A stretch of DNA of 64,000 bases, taken from the NCBI GenBank assembly GCA_949358305.1, contig OX442324.1, forward strand, positions 7,537,601-7,601,600, written 5' to 3'. Below, in pieces: positions 1-9,045 of this stretch; position 1 is the first letter of the stretch; the number at the start of each line of letters is the position of its first letter. The notes beneath the pieces were generated by a model. The model saw nothing but the letters and a program-made list of their open reading frames with translations. It did no database searches and was not told where the DNA came from. The position numbers were made by a program, and so were the translations under genes. The DNA comes from Strigamia acuminata. Lineage: Eukaryota; Arthropoda; Chilopoda; Geophilomorpha; Linotaeniidae.

Positions 1-829
1 TATGTGTCAATGTTGCACGTTAATGTAACTGTTCAATTAAAAATGTCATTTTATATCGGAAAATATTGTGCATATAATAAGAAAATATTATGTTAAATGT
101 TGTGTTTAAACTCGAAATACAAATGTCTGTAATAATAATTGATTCCGATATTATGTGTGATGTTAAATTTGTTACTCATTTGCAACGTGAGGGCGCTATA
201 CTTAATGTACGAACGTCTTCATGTTATATTAGTCTTATGTGATGATGTGACAATGCTGACATCATCACATATCAAGATTAGTTCTGTATTTATATTATTT
301 CATGTAAACAAAACGATTTATTCTTTGTACATAAGTTTTGAACACGTGAATAAAACTTCACTTGCTTTTATGTTTTTCAACCACTACACCGTGTGTACTA
401 TTCTGTCTGCCACCTCATTCTACATGCATGGATTTAGGTTTATTTTCTCTAACTTCACCTACTTTTGAGGCATATATACCACTACATGTTTACCACTGAC
501 TTCAATGATAAGTGAGAAGTTGGAATTGTGTTTGGACTTCATAATTGGATTTGGCATTCAGCTTTACATGCCAATTAGGGACTAATGTGTTAATAATACA
601 TTAACACATGTGAGTACTTTTGTTTTCAATACAATTATTTAATATTTTGATAATTTCGTTGCCGGTTCACACGTCGTAAACGGAACGCAACAACGACGTA
701 CACAAACGTGCGATACATGTGTCGTAGAGAAACCGAATTTATCGCCGCCCGGCACATGCGAGATAGGACATTCGCAGTTGCCGAATCGTTTCCACTGCTA
801 ATTATTATTATTTTTGTGAATGTCCTACA
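1..829 (+). other. AT-rich flank ending in a probable Copia 5' LTR
   Basis: No credible gene is seen here; the 109-codon open frame at 139-468 has no recognisable motif. The stretch ends in CCTACA at 829, directly before an initiator-tRNA-Met primer-binding site, so at least its right part should be the 5' LTR of copia-1. The left LTR boundary cannot be set because the matching 3' LTR is missing. A perfect 12-bp inverted repeat with a 10-base loop lies at 237-270, and a 9-bp one near 590-612. Confidence 0.45.
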
Positions 830-845
830 TGGTAGCAGAGGATGG
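830..845 (+). other. Copia-1 primer-binding site (initiator tRNA-Met)
   Basis: TGGTAGCAGAGGATGG is the exact complement of the last 16 bases, CCA included, of the animal initiator tRNA-Met as I know it. It follows the LTR end CCTACA with no spacer and lies 50 bases before the gag ATG at 896. Confidence 0.8.
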
Positions 846-895
846 TTCTGCTAAAACCCGATATCGACGAGAAATAGCCACGATACAGCGGGAAA

Positions 896-3026
896 ATGGC
901 AACCAAAATGAATGCGGCGTCAGCGGCTGCAGGAATAGCGCCGCTTGATAAGAACAATTACGAAACATGGAAGGTGGACATTCAGCTACTATTGCAGGAA
1001 CTTAATTTGTGGGGTTTCCACGATGGAACCATAAAGGACCTGGACAAGGGGACGGCTGCGCCGGAATTAGCGAAATTTGAGAAGCGCAAAGCCCGAGCGC
1101 GAGGTATTCTGTGCAACAGTGTCGCAACCAGGTTGAAGCCGTCGCTCCTTAAACTCGACACATCTAAAGAGGTGTGGGATTATTTGAAGAAGCTCCACGA
1201 ACCCACGTCTGTGGCGAGGAACGCAAAAATCCTGGAGGACTTCTACACAATTCGTTGCGGAGAAAAAGAAGACGTCGACACGTTCATAACACACGTAGAA
1301 TTGGCAGCGGATGAATTAAAATCAATAAAGCAGGAACCTAATGATAAAGTAAAAGCTTATACATTAATAAATCGAATCCGCAAAGATTTTGAACAACAAG
1401 TTCAAGCCATCTACCAATGGAGCGATGGAGACTTCACATTTGATAAAGTTTCAGCAGCGTTACTAGCAGAGAATGCACGACGACGATATACAACGGGAAT
1501 CAGCCCTACAACAACGGAATCGAGTGCGCTTAGTGTCAGTGCTTCTAACAATCAAAAGGGATCGAGGAAGCAAGACAACAAAGACGGTAAGAGTAACTTT
1601 TTAAATATCTTATGTTATAACTGTCATGAGAAGGGACACATTGCCCGAAATTGCACAAGTTCGAATTCAAAACAACAGGACAGCACACGCGGGCGTGGAA
1701 AAGGACGTGGTCAGTCCCAACGTGGCAGAGGTCTGCGTGGAGCATTTTATGCATCATTATTGGGGGAATGTGCTTCGAAATCAAATGAAAATGTTTGTGA
1801 TGAGGACGCATGGTTTGTAGATTCCGGCGCATCGGACCACGTGTGTGGAAAAATGGAGTATTTTCAGAACTTTAAGCAATTGGCTTCGACTAAATTACAA
1901 TTAGGTCAAGGCACAGCTAATATCACTGGCTGTGGTGCTGTATGTATCAGCACAGTTGCTAGTGGGACTACCAACCATGTGGACTTAATAAATGTCTATT
2001 TACAGGGTACAGGGTACAGGGTACAGGGTACAGGGTTTTAAACGCAATTTGATTTCAAGTGGGAAAATTGATGAGGCCGGATTTAATCAACATATTTATA
2101 ATGGTGTGTTGAAGGTCTATTACAAGAATAGCCAAGAGTGTTTGTTATTAGCAGACAGACAGTCTGATGGCCTGTATCGTGTAAGAGGGACGATCATGAA
2201 GAACGATAATGTGTCAAATGTAGTTACAATGAATGTGAAAAATCCTAATTCGTTTTTGGAAGGGGAAAAACCTGTTAAACGTATTGAGCAATTACAAAAC
2301 AATAGCCCCACTTATGCGGACATCTTGAACCAAGCTCCCATTATGCAAAATTATGCTGTTTCCATCGATACGTGGCATAAAAGATTCGCCCACACGCATG
2401 TACAAGGATTAGCCATGTTGTTAAAAAGCGAGGAGACAATGGGTTTAGATTTCACTGGGAATTTGAATAATTTCACATGTGATTCGTGTCGCATAGCCAA
2501 ATCAACTCGTGCGAATTATAAGGTGAGAGATGATCGTGAACGAGGGGAACCACTTGAACTTCTACATTTAGATGTGTGGGGCCCATGTCCCACAACGTCA
2601 TTGGGGGGTGCACGTTACCTGTTGTGTATAGTTGACGATGCAACACGATTTTCTTGGGTTTTCCCTTTAAAAAACCAAAGATGAAGTATTTCCAGTATTT
2701 AAGACATTCTTGGCGAGAATTAAACGACGTTCGAATAGACAAGTTCATGAAATTCGGACAGATCGGGGCGGAGAATTTTGTAGCAAGGATTTTGATTCCT
2801 TTCTCCAGCAAAAGGGAATAGGTGCTCAGAGAACAAATCCATATTCAGCCCAGATGAACGGCGTTGCTGAACGCATAAATCGTTCAATTTTCAACAATGT
2901 GCGCGCGATTGTTGAAGACACGAACTAGCCGTGGATTTTGTGGGCAGAATTAGCTGTCAGTTACATATACCTGAAGAATAGGTATCCACATTTGTTCGCG
3001 CAGGGACAAATCCCTTATGTCAAGTT
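896..3026 (+). pseudogene. Copia-1 gag-pol, decayed and 3'-truncated
   Basis: This is a Ty1/copia Gag-Pol remnant that runs through Gag, protease and most of integrase. The Gag frame starts at the ATG at 896 and has a CCHC zinc knuckle (CYNCHEKGHIARNC, near 1614-1655) followed by an RG-rich tail. Protease is marked by WFVDSGASDH near 1810. The integrase zinc-binding part has H...H and CDSCRIAK near 2370-2500, then catalytic-core pieces LHLDVWGP near 2567 and RTDRGGEF near 2755. The frame is broken by a five-copy heptamer at 2001-2035, by a shift in an A-run near 2672, and by a TAG at 2926-2928. Homologous reading continues to 3026, where another element's LTR begins. No reverse transcriptase is left. 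It is non-functional. Confidence 0.88.
2001..2035 (+). repeat. Five tandem copies of TACAGGG inside copia-1
   Basis: Five perfect copies of a 7-bp unit lie between protease and the FKRNLIS segment of copia-1. In intact copia-4 only a few codons occupy the same place. The run shifts the reading frame, so gag/protease and the following segment are in different frames. Confidence 0.9.
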
Positions 3027-3351
3027 TGTTTAGTTGTGCTGGAAACCACTTATAATTCCGTGGTTTTGCAGTGGAATTGGAAGAACTTTAGATTAGAAAT
3101 AAAGAGACAACTTGGTTGCTGCTTAGAAGCTGAACATAGAGTGAATGATTTATTCTTTTAGTCATGTGACTGTCCACTCGGTATACAGTGCCACCTTATG
3201 GCTATAAATGCAAACACAATGTAAACAAAGCTGCTATTAGTCGTGCAGCTAAAGGTAAATACAAACGAAAGGTCACAACAATTAGAAAGCATTACTGCTT
3301 GACAATATGACATGAATATATATATAAGCGACCACATATTATATTTCAACA
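3027..3351 (-). mobile_element. Copia-2 3' LTR (minus-strand element)
   Basis: Read on the minus strand it begins TGTTGAAATAT at 3351, just after a purine tract, and ends near 3027 (plus strand TGTTTAG). It is recognisably related, read on the minus strand, to the LTR at 5084-5401: both share a CACATGACT block and a GTATAC block in the same order. The left boundary is inferred from length (about 325 bp against 318 bp) and from where copia-1 coding similarity stops. Confidence 0.7.
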
Positions 3352-3353
3352 AT

Positions 3354-3363
3354 CGGCCCCCTC
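3354..3363 (-). other. Copia-2 polypurine tract
   Basis: The minus strand reads GAGGGGGCCG two bases before the LTR start TGTTGAA. This is the expected plus-strand primer site of a minus-strand Copia element, just downstream of its RNase H. Confidence 0.75.
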
Positions 3364-3369
3364 ATATTA

Positions 3370-5083
3370 TCAAGCGCTTAAAATAGTTAAGTCAACCAAG
3401 AAACGATTACAGAAGTGAACTAGGTCAGTTTTGTCGACTAACTTCGTGAATATATCTGCAAAGTTGCATTTTGTTCCCACATGTGTGATCTGAAGATTGT
3501 TCCTTCTCACAAGCTCTCGAATAAAGTGATACCTAATATCAATATGCTTTGTCTTTCGATTTTCCACATTGGATCTTGTGAAGTCGACAGTCGAGATGTT
3601 GTCGCATAGGACATGGTGATTGAATCCATCAGCGAGTTCGGGGACAATTTCGTGCAGAACTCTTACGATCCATATGTAGTCCTTTACTGTTTCAGTAAGG
3701 GCCACATACTCAGCTTCCATGGTTGACAGCGTGACGTTTCGCTGTTTAAATGTCCTCCAGTATATAGGCGAACTTCCTAGTGTTACGAGAGTTCCTCCAA
3801 TGGAAATACGGTCATCCCTGTTGTTTGCGTAATCAGAGTCACTATAACCAATGACTTCCACTCGATTATTTGGGAACATCATCAACCCAAAGCTCTTCGT
3901 CGTTCTCAGATAACTGAGTAAGTCGAGCAATGCGATCCAATGGTCCCACCCAGAGTTGGATTGAAACTGGCTTAGGATATTAACAGCGTAGGTCATATCG
4001 GGTCTTGTCCTTGATGCGATAAACGCCAAACATCCAAGCAAGCTTCGATAGGGAATTCCCTCCATTATCTTGAAGTTCTTAATCGTATCTGGACAACTTT
4101 GCTTAGTAAGGATAGTTGCCTTAGTCATCGGTTGGGATCGAATTTTCACAGAGTCCAAATGGTTCTTGAATTTCAATAAGACTTTGTCGACGTATGATCT
4201 TTGATGTAAGACCATGCATTGCCCGTATGAGTAAAATTCGACTCCTAACAGTTTTATCTTGTCTGTCCTAAGATGACTAAATCGAATTGAGTCTTGACCA
4301 TGTCGAGTACTTTCATTGCGTCCTCGTGTTGTTTTCCAAATACAACAATATCGTCGACGTAGACTCTCAAATATGCGATATTGTCATATTTGTAGACGCA
4401 GTTGCACCAATTTACATGTTGCAGTCCAAGCTTTAACAAAGTGTCCTCCAATTCGATGCCCCATTCTCTTCCCGATTGGTGCAGACCATAAATTGCTCGA
4501 AGGAGTCGACAAACATAATTTTCTTTGCCTTGACAAACAAAACCTTTCGGTTGGCGCATGTAAATGGTTTTATGTAGTTTTGCATAAAGATATGCACACT
4601 TCACATCGGCCTGAATGTAGCTCCACTTTAGCATGCAGACGAGTAATGTAAACATAAATCGAACGATCGAAAAGTCCACGACAGGTGAGAACGTCTCCTC
4701 GTACGATTCTCCGTATACTTGCGAGAAGCCCTGCGCCACGAGTCTTGCCTTATAACGTGCGATTTCCTGTTTGTCATTTTGCTTCACAGTGTAAATCCAC
4801 TTGCAACCAATGATCTTCGTGTCAGGTGGTGGTGGAACCAGTTCCCACACATCTCGCTCACGCATCGTATCAATCTCGTCGCACATTGCTTGATCCCATT
4901 CCTTTTCAGGTAGGTCGGCTATTTGCTCGAATCGTGCAGGTATGAAAACGTCAAGAAGATTGGCTTCGAGATTGAAGTCGTCCAGATCTAAATCGAAACT
5001 GTCAGCTGTTGTGTTTGATTCAGATGGCTTCTTTTTCCTCTTATCATCGAAAAGATGTTCGGGGACACGAAGATTGTGATCTG
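3370..5083 (-). pseudogene. Copia-2 pol remnant (reverse transcriptase, RNase H)
   Basis: This is the C-terminal half of a Ty1/copia polyprotein. Reading on the minus strand from 5083, a charged linker is followed by the RT start (ELVPPPPDTKIIGCKWIY), RARLVAQGF, and the catalytic YVDDIVVF near 4345. RNase H follows with MEAEYVALTE near 3710 and ends with HIDIRYHF...HVGTKCNFADIFTK near 3430. A single frame change lies at about 4255-4262, between the LVILGQT and KIKLLGVEF segments. The 5' part of the element (gag, protease, integrase) is absent because the LTR of copia-3 begins at 5084. Confidence 0.88.
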
Positions 5084-5401
5084 TGTTGAATTGTGATATT
5101 TGCCAATTATACTATATTTATGTCGTATCATCAAGCTATAATGCTACACATTGTTCTGTATATTTTTACCGATTGTTGCATTTAACGTTACGAGTGTTTG
5201 CTATATTTTCACATATATATGTTGCATATTATGCCTATAGGTGGCTCTGTATACCTTGGGAGTCACATGACTTGACAATAAAACTCTCACTCTATTTTTT
5301 GATTTCACACCTGTGAACACCTGGCTGTTTCTTACCTTTGGACATTTTCCACACCATTGCAGATCGATGCATTCTACACAATTTAATAAACACTTTCAAC
5401 A
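5084..5401 (+). mobile_element. Copia-3 5' LTR
   Basis: A 318-bp LTR bounded by TGTTGA at 5084 and TCAACA at 5401, a perfect 6-bp terminal inverted repeat. An AATAAA lies near 5277. It is related to the copia-2 LTR but clearly diverged and in the opposite orientation. A primer-binding site follows one base later, which fixes it as a 5' LTR on the plus strand. Confidence 0.8.
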
Positions 5402-5968
5402 AGGTTATGGGCCACAATAATGCAGGAAAAGTGTCCAGAGTGAATTTGATGCATTTAGAGGTCAGCAGTGAATTTTCTCCTCCAAATCCAATATGGCGGC
5501 GCCCATGGTAGAAGTAAACAAGTTGTCTTCTTGCCTGGATTTCACGGATTTCGAGCCAACAATTGGATGCCAAACAGTGCAGGATCATTGACGGGTTCGA
5601 AAATAACAATTGACTTTTTATTTAAACGAGTTTTCCTTTTTTTTTGGAGTTTTTGTCCACGTATCGCAAGGTGCGATACGTATCGTCAACACGACGATAT
5701 TTTCGGCTGGAAAACGTAGACAATACGACGGGGACTGGTTCAGTCAACCACACGTGAAGTGTGAAGCCAAATCATCAGGGAACAACGTGAATAACGACGG
5801 ACATTTTTGTGAACAATTTGTGGATTTGAGACGACACGACACGAAATTCGACGAGAAACGAACAATAGTGGATTTCAACTGCACGTGAAGTGCAATACAA
5901 CGAGAAATACAAGCGGAAATATCTCGAAGACATCACTTTTATGAACAATATTAGTGTTTATTTCATAT
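5402..5968 (+). other. Copia-3 leader, first part, with half-tRNA primer site at 5403-5413
   Basis: GGTTATGGGCC at 5403-5413 matches the complement of the anticodon region of initiator tRNA-Met. That is the site Drosophila copia uses by priming from a cleaved 5' half-tRNA. The rest is non-coding leader without a recognised gene. At 5968 it stops at the gypsy-1 insertion and resumes at 22,615 upstream of the copia-3 gag. Confidence 0.65.
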
Positions 5969-6543
5969 TGTTACGTGGATTCCGGGCCTGATCAGGTTTC
6001 CACGCAACGTTATTTTATTTGGGGTTTTAGTGAGTGTGACAGGAAAGGATGAGATTGGTTTTTATGTTTAAATTCAATTCAGTTTTATTTGACCGGACAA
6101 ACGAAGTTTGTTCGATCCCTTTTAAACTCAGTTACATTTATTCTCAAAACAGTTTGGAATGACATCCGGATAAACTATCATTTTTACATTCTTATTAATT
6201 TGTACAACCGTTATTAACTGGGTTATAAACAACTGTGTGATATCTTAAATGCGATGTAATTAAATTGGTTTTATAGTCATCAGCCGCGCTCTTTAATGAG
6301 GCGACATCAGACTCTCTAGATCTGAAAAGCAAAAGTGATTAGAACCTGTCTTAGTGCGGGCTCCTTATTTATAGCAAATCTGCCATAAACCCCATAATTG
6401 AATTGACCGGTCCATCACATGGCGGTGACGGAGTCCAGCCGTCAGCGCCATCTGTGGCCGAAATTTAGCAACACTTAAATATTAATAGATCGAATTACGT
6501 GTTACGAATCGCGCATTAATTGGCACGGTTCGTACACGTGACA
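5969..6543 (-). mobile_element. Gypsy-1 3' LTR
   Basis: A 575-bp repeat with the same length and boundaries as 22036-22610. By eye I found no difference between the two, which argues for a recent insertion. On the minus strand it starts TGTCACGTG right after an AAAAAAGGGAGT purine tract. Confidence 0.93.
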
Positions 6544-6914
6544 ACTCCCTTTTTTGCTGTGTTTTGGACCCCAAAATACAAATTTCGATACCAGACAGGT
6601 GTCTTTTAAATCGGACATTCTTAAGGAATGTTCGGCTACTTCTACCTTTCATAAGTTATCACTCAGTTGTTTCATTATTATCACACAAACTTAAATTATT
6701 CTGGAGTTAACTTCACTCCCTTTTATTCCAATGTTACCATTCCAATCAAATCATAAAATAATTCAACTTAAACTAACTTAATATCACTAATACAATATTT
6801 GCTTTTCCATTGTTTATTTTTACATATTTGAAAAGTCTAACAAAAAAAACATAAGTCAAAAGAAAATTTTTGTCAAAATTAAACTATCAAAATCAAAATT
6901 CATCTTCTCTTCCC
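6544..6914 (-). other. Gypsy-1 3' untranslated region and polypurine tract
   Basis: The minus-strand purine tract AAAAAAGGGAGT at 6544-6555 abuts the 3' LTR. The remainder up to the Ulp1-like ORF stop is AT-rich with no coding content that I can see. Confidence 0.75.
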
Positions 6915-8285
6915 TTAAACCTCATCAAACGGCTCGAACTCCCCGTGATGAATCTCATATAGAATTCTCGTTCTTAACTCTGTTCCGTCCGCTAACTTCA
7001 TTAGATCTCGCTCGTCGAGATATCGGCGGGCGAAATGGAGAATCATTGGCCCGCAACTATCTCCATCGAGTTGCGGGGCCTTCGGCGGGAACCATCGTTG
7101 ATACTTCGGGAACACAAATCCCGCGCCTCTCAAATTCAATTTGATATTGCTCCAATATTGAAAATGTTCTTTAGTTGGCTCGGACGAAGAATCATAGAAT
7201 CCTACGTTATTTGGGAAACGACTACGGTCGTATACGTAGATCATCCAATGAAATTCAGTGGGTATCGGGAAAAACCAAATGGTGTGGCTGTCGTTTGGCT
7301 TGTCCACCAAATCTTTATACCAGCGCCACGTACTTGGTTTATCCGCGGCTGACATCAATCTTTCGACTACCGAAACTGGATACGCAAAAACCTGAGGATG
7401 TCTTTCCATTATCATCCCAAGGTACACATCGATGATAGTGTCGTGTACCCAGGACACTGTACCTGGCATTAAAGCTCCAAGGAATAATATTTCTCTACGG
7501 CGTACGACAATGTGAGGACGAATTTTCGAGATGTACAACGGCTCATCTGGTTGTTTGGCATAAGTGGCGTACCAAATCTCTAGCGCTCGCATCTGCTTGT
7601 CGAAGGGCATGCCGACTCTGTAATCCTTCGGCGGTGGCGGAAGATTTATCCTCGGATCGTAGAGTTGGGTACGTCTCCCAAGCTCTTTTGCACGGGCCAC
7701 CCTATTCTTCAACTTCGCCTCCTCGAGCAAAAGCTTTTGCGATGCTGCTTTATACGCATCATAAACACGCCTTCCTTCTGGTCCTTTGGGTTGGAGTGGA
7801 ACAATCGCCGCCGTCAGATTTCCCCGCTCGTCGATAATCTCAGACAGACGACGATTGTTCCTCCGAACTGATCGTTCTGCCTGGTCCCTTATTACTTTTA
7901 ATCCTCTCGGGGTCAGCTTCCTCTTCTCGACTCCATCACTTTGTCGTACTATCGTTCGATTACGCTTGCGCCTCTCCTGGCGGTTTCGTTTTTTAACGTA
8001 TTTTGGATCGGCTGGGTCCAGTTGTTTTGGTCCCTGTTGCCTCCGTCGGTTGGTAAATGGGCGTTCGAACGAAACCAAATCCTCGAGATTGATCGGCTTG
8101 CCTAACACCGGCATCGGGTTCCTCAGGTCCAGTGTTCGATCGTACCAGTTCCATAACTGCATCGAATCTGGTTGTGCTGCCTCTGCTTGTTCGGGCGGCT
8201 TGTACACTGGCACCTCGAACTCATCGGATGACGAATCAGTCGAGTGGATGTCCATTCTGTCAAACTTATTTGCCATTTCATCCAT
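6915..8285 (-). CDS. Ulp1/C48-like cysteine protease ORF in gypsy-1
   Basis: A 456-residue ORF from the ATG at 8285; the frame opens slightly earlier at a GTG. The C-terminal part fits the SUMO-protease (Ulp1/SENP, peptidase C48) fold: SWVHDTIID near 279 resembles the family's W-L-N-D-x-I-I segment, then EFHWMIYVYD (His346), GFYDSS (Asp365), Gln405 and DGDSCGP (Cys411). The catalytic order H-D-Q-C and the six-residue Q-to-C spacing match Ulp1. The N-terminal half is unrecognised: an acidic/serine stretch near 15-25, and a strongly basic cluster near 97-111 that could bind nucleic acid or act as a nuclear signal. It sits downstream of pol in the place where env or accessory ORFs occur, and uses its own ATG about 760 bases after the pol stop, so a separate or spliced message is likely. 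It is undamaged. The substrate is unknown: element polyprotein processing or host deSUMOylation are both guesses. Confidence 0.82.
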   Translation of the reverse strand: MDEMANKFDRMDIHSTDSSSDEFEVPVYKPPEQAEAAQPDSMQLWNWYDRTLDLRNPMPVLGKPINLEDLVSFERPFTNRRRQQGPKQLDPADPKYVKKRNRQERRKRNRTIVRQSDGVEKRKLTPRGLKVIRDQAERSVRRNNRRLSEIIDERGNLTAAIVPLQPKGPEGRRVYDAYKAASQKLLLEEAKLKNRVARAKELGRRTQLYDPRINLPPPPKDYRVGMPFDKQMRALEIWYATYAKQPDEPLYISKIRPHIVVRRREILFLGALMPGTVSWVHDTIIDVYLGMIMERHPQVFAYPVSVVERLMSAADKPSTWRWYKDLVDKPNDSHTIWFFPIPTEFHWMIYVYDRSRFPNNVGFYDSSSEPTKEHFQYWSNIKLNLRGAGFVFPKYQRWFPPKAPQLDGDSCGPMILHFARRYLDERDLMKLADGTELRTRILYEIHHGEFEPFDEV

Positions 8286-9045
8286 TGGCAAATACACCTC
8301 ACTTTGAAACCACTGAACTCTCCTAACTTATCTGATGGAAAAAGGAGAGAAAAAAAAAATGAAATTAATAATACACCAAAAAAAAAAAAATATAAATCAT
8401 TCTTTCACTCAATAGTCACAACTATTCACATTAAAAAAAAACAAGCATTTTCATAATAAATTACAACTCTTAACAATTCTCCAAAGTGGGAAAAAAAACA
8501 AATTCAAAAATATTTTTCTAATTTCCTCAATTTTCTTTAAAATTAACTATACCGTTAAAACATCAACTCACTTCAATTATTTACAATAATTAATTCCTAT
8601 TAACATTCAGTCAAAGTTATGCCGTGAAATATTTACATTAAATTTACCAAAATTTCAACACGTTAAATTTTCACACGAAATTCGGGATAGATTCCTCTCG
8701 CTTTCTCGGCCATTCGCATTATTAATTTTTCCTTTAAAACTATTTTTAAATTACTCTACTATAATATCAAATTCAACTATAACTTATTTTAAAACTTTAC
8801 CTAAATTATCAAGTCCAATAAAATTTCAAACGAATGGGCGAAACTCGCGACTGGTTTCCATTCGCGAAAATTCGCTTATAAAACACTCAAAATTTCACAA
8901 TTCATTTCCAAAAACCACTTGAAAATATTCAATTCATTTGTACAAACCTTTTAAGACACAATTCAATTCACAAAATATCAATATATAATCAAAAGAGGAT
9001 CTTGTTTCCGGGTCACACTATAAGTTCGTGTTCACCGTAGCAAAA
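8286..9045 (-). other. AT-rich spacer between gypsy-1 pol and the Ulp1-like ORF
   Basis: About 760 bp, very AT-rich with A- and T-runs and no convincing coding frame on either strand. It could hold a promoter or splice acceptor for the downstream ORF, but no such signal can be assigned with confidence. Confidence 0.6.

Noticed and set aside
139-468. 109-codon ORF near the window start
   Set aside because: Low-complexity hydrophobic translation in AT-rich DNA, no motif and no neighbour support.
7786-8307. 173-codon plus-strand ORF
   Set aside because: Antisense shadow of the Ulp1-like ORF, which has recognisable catalytic motifs.
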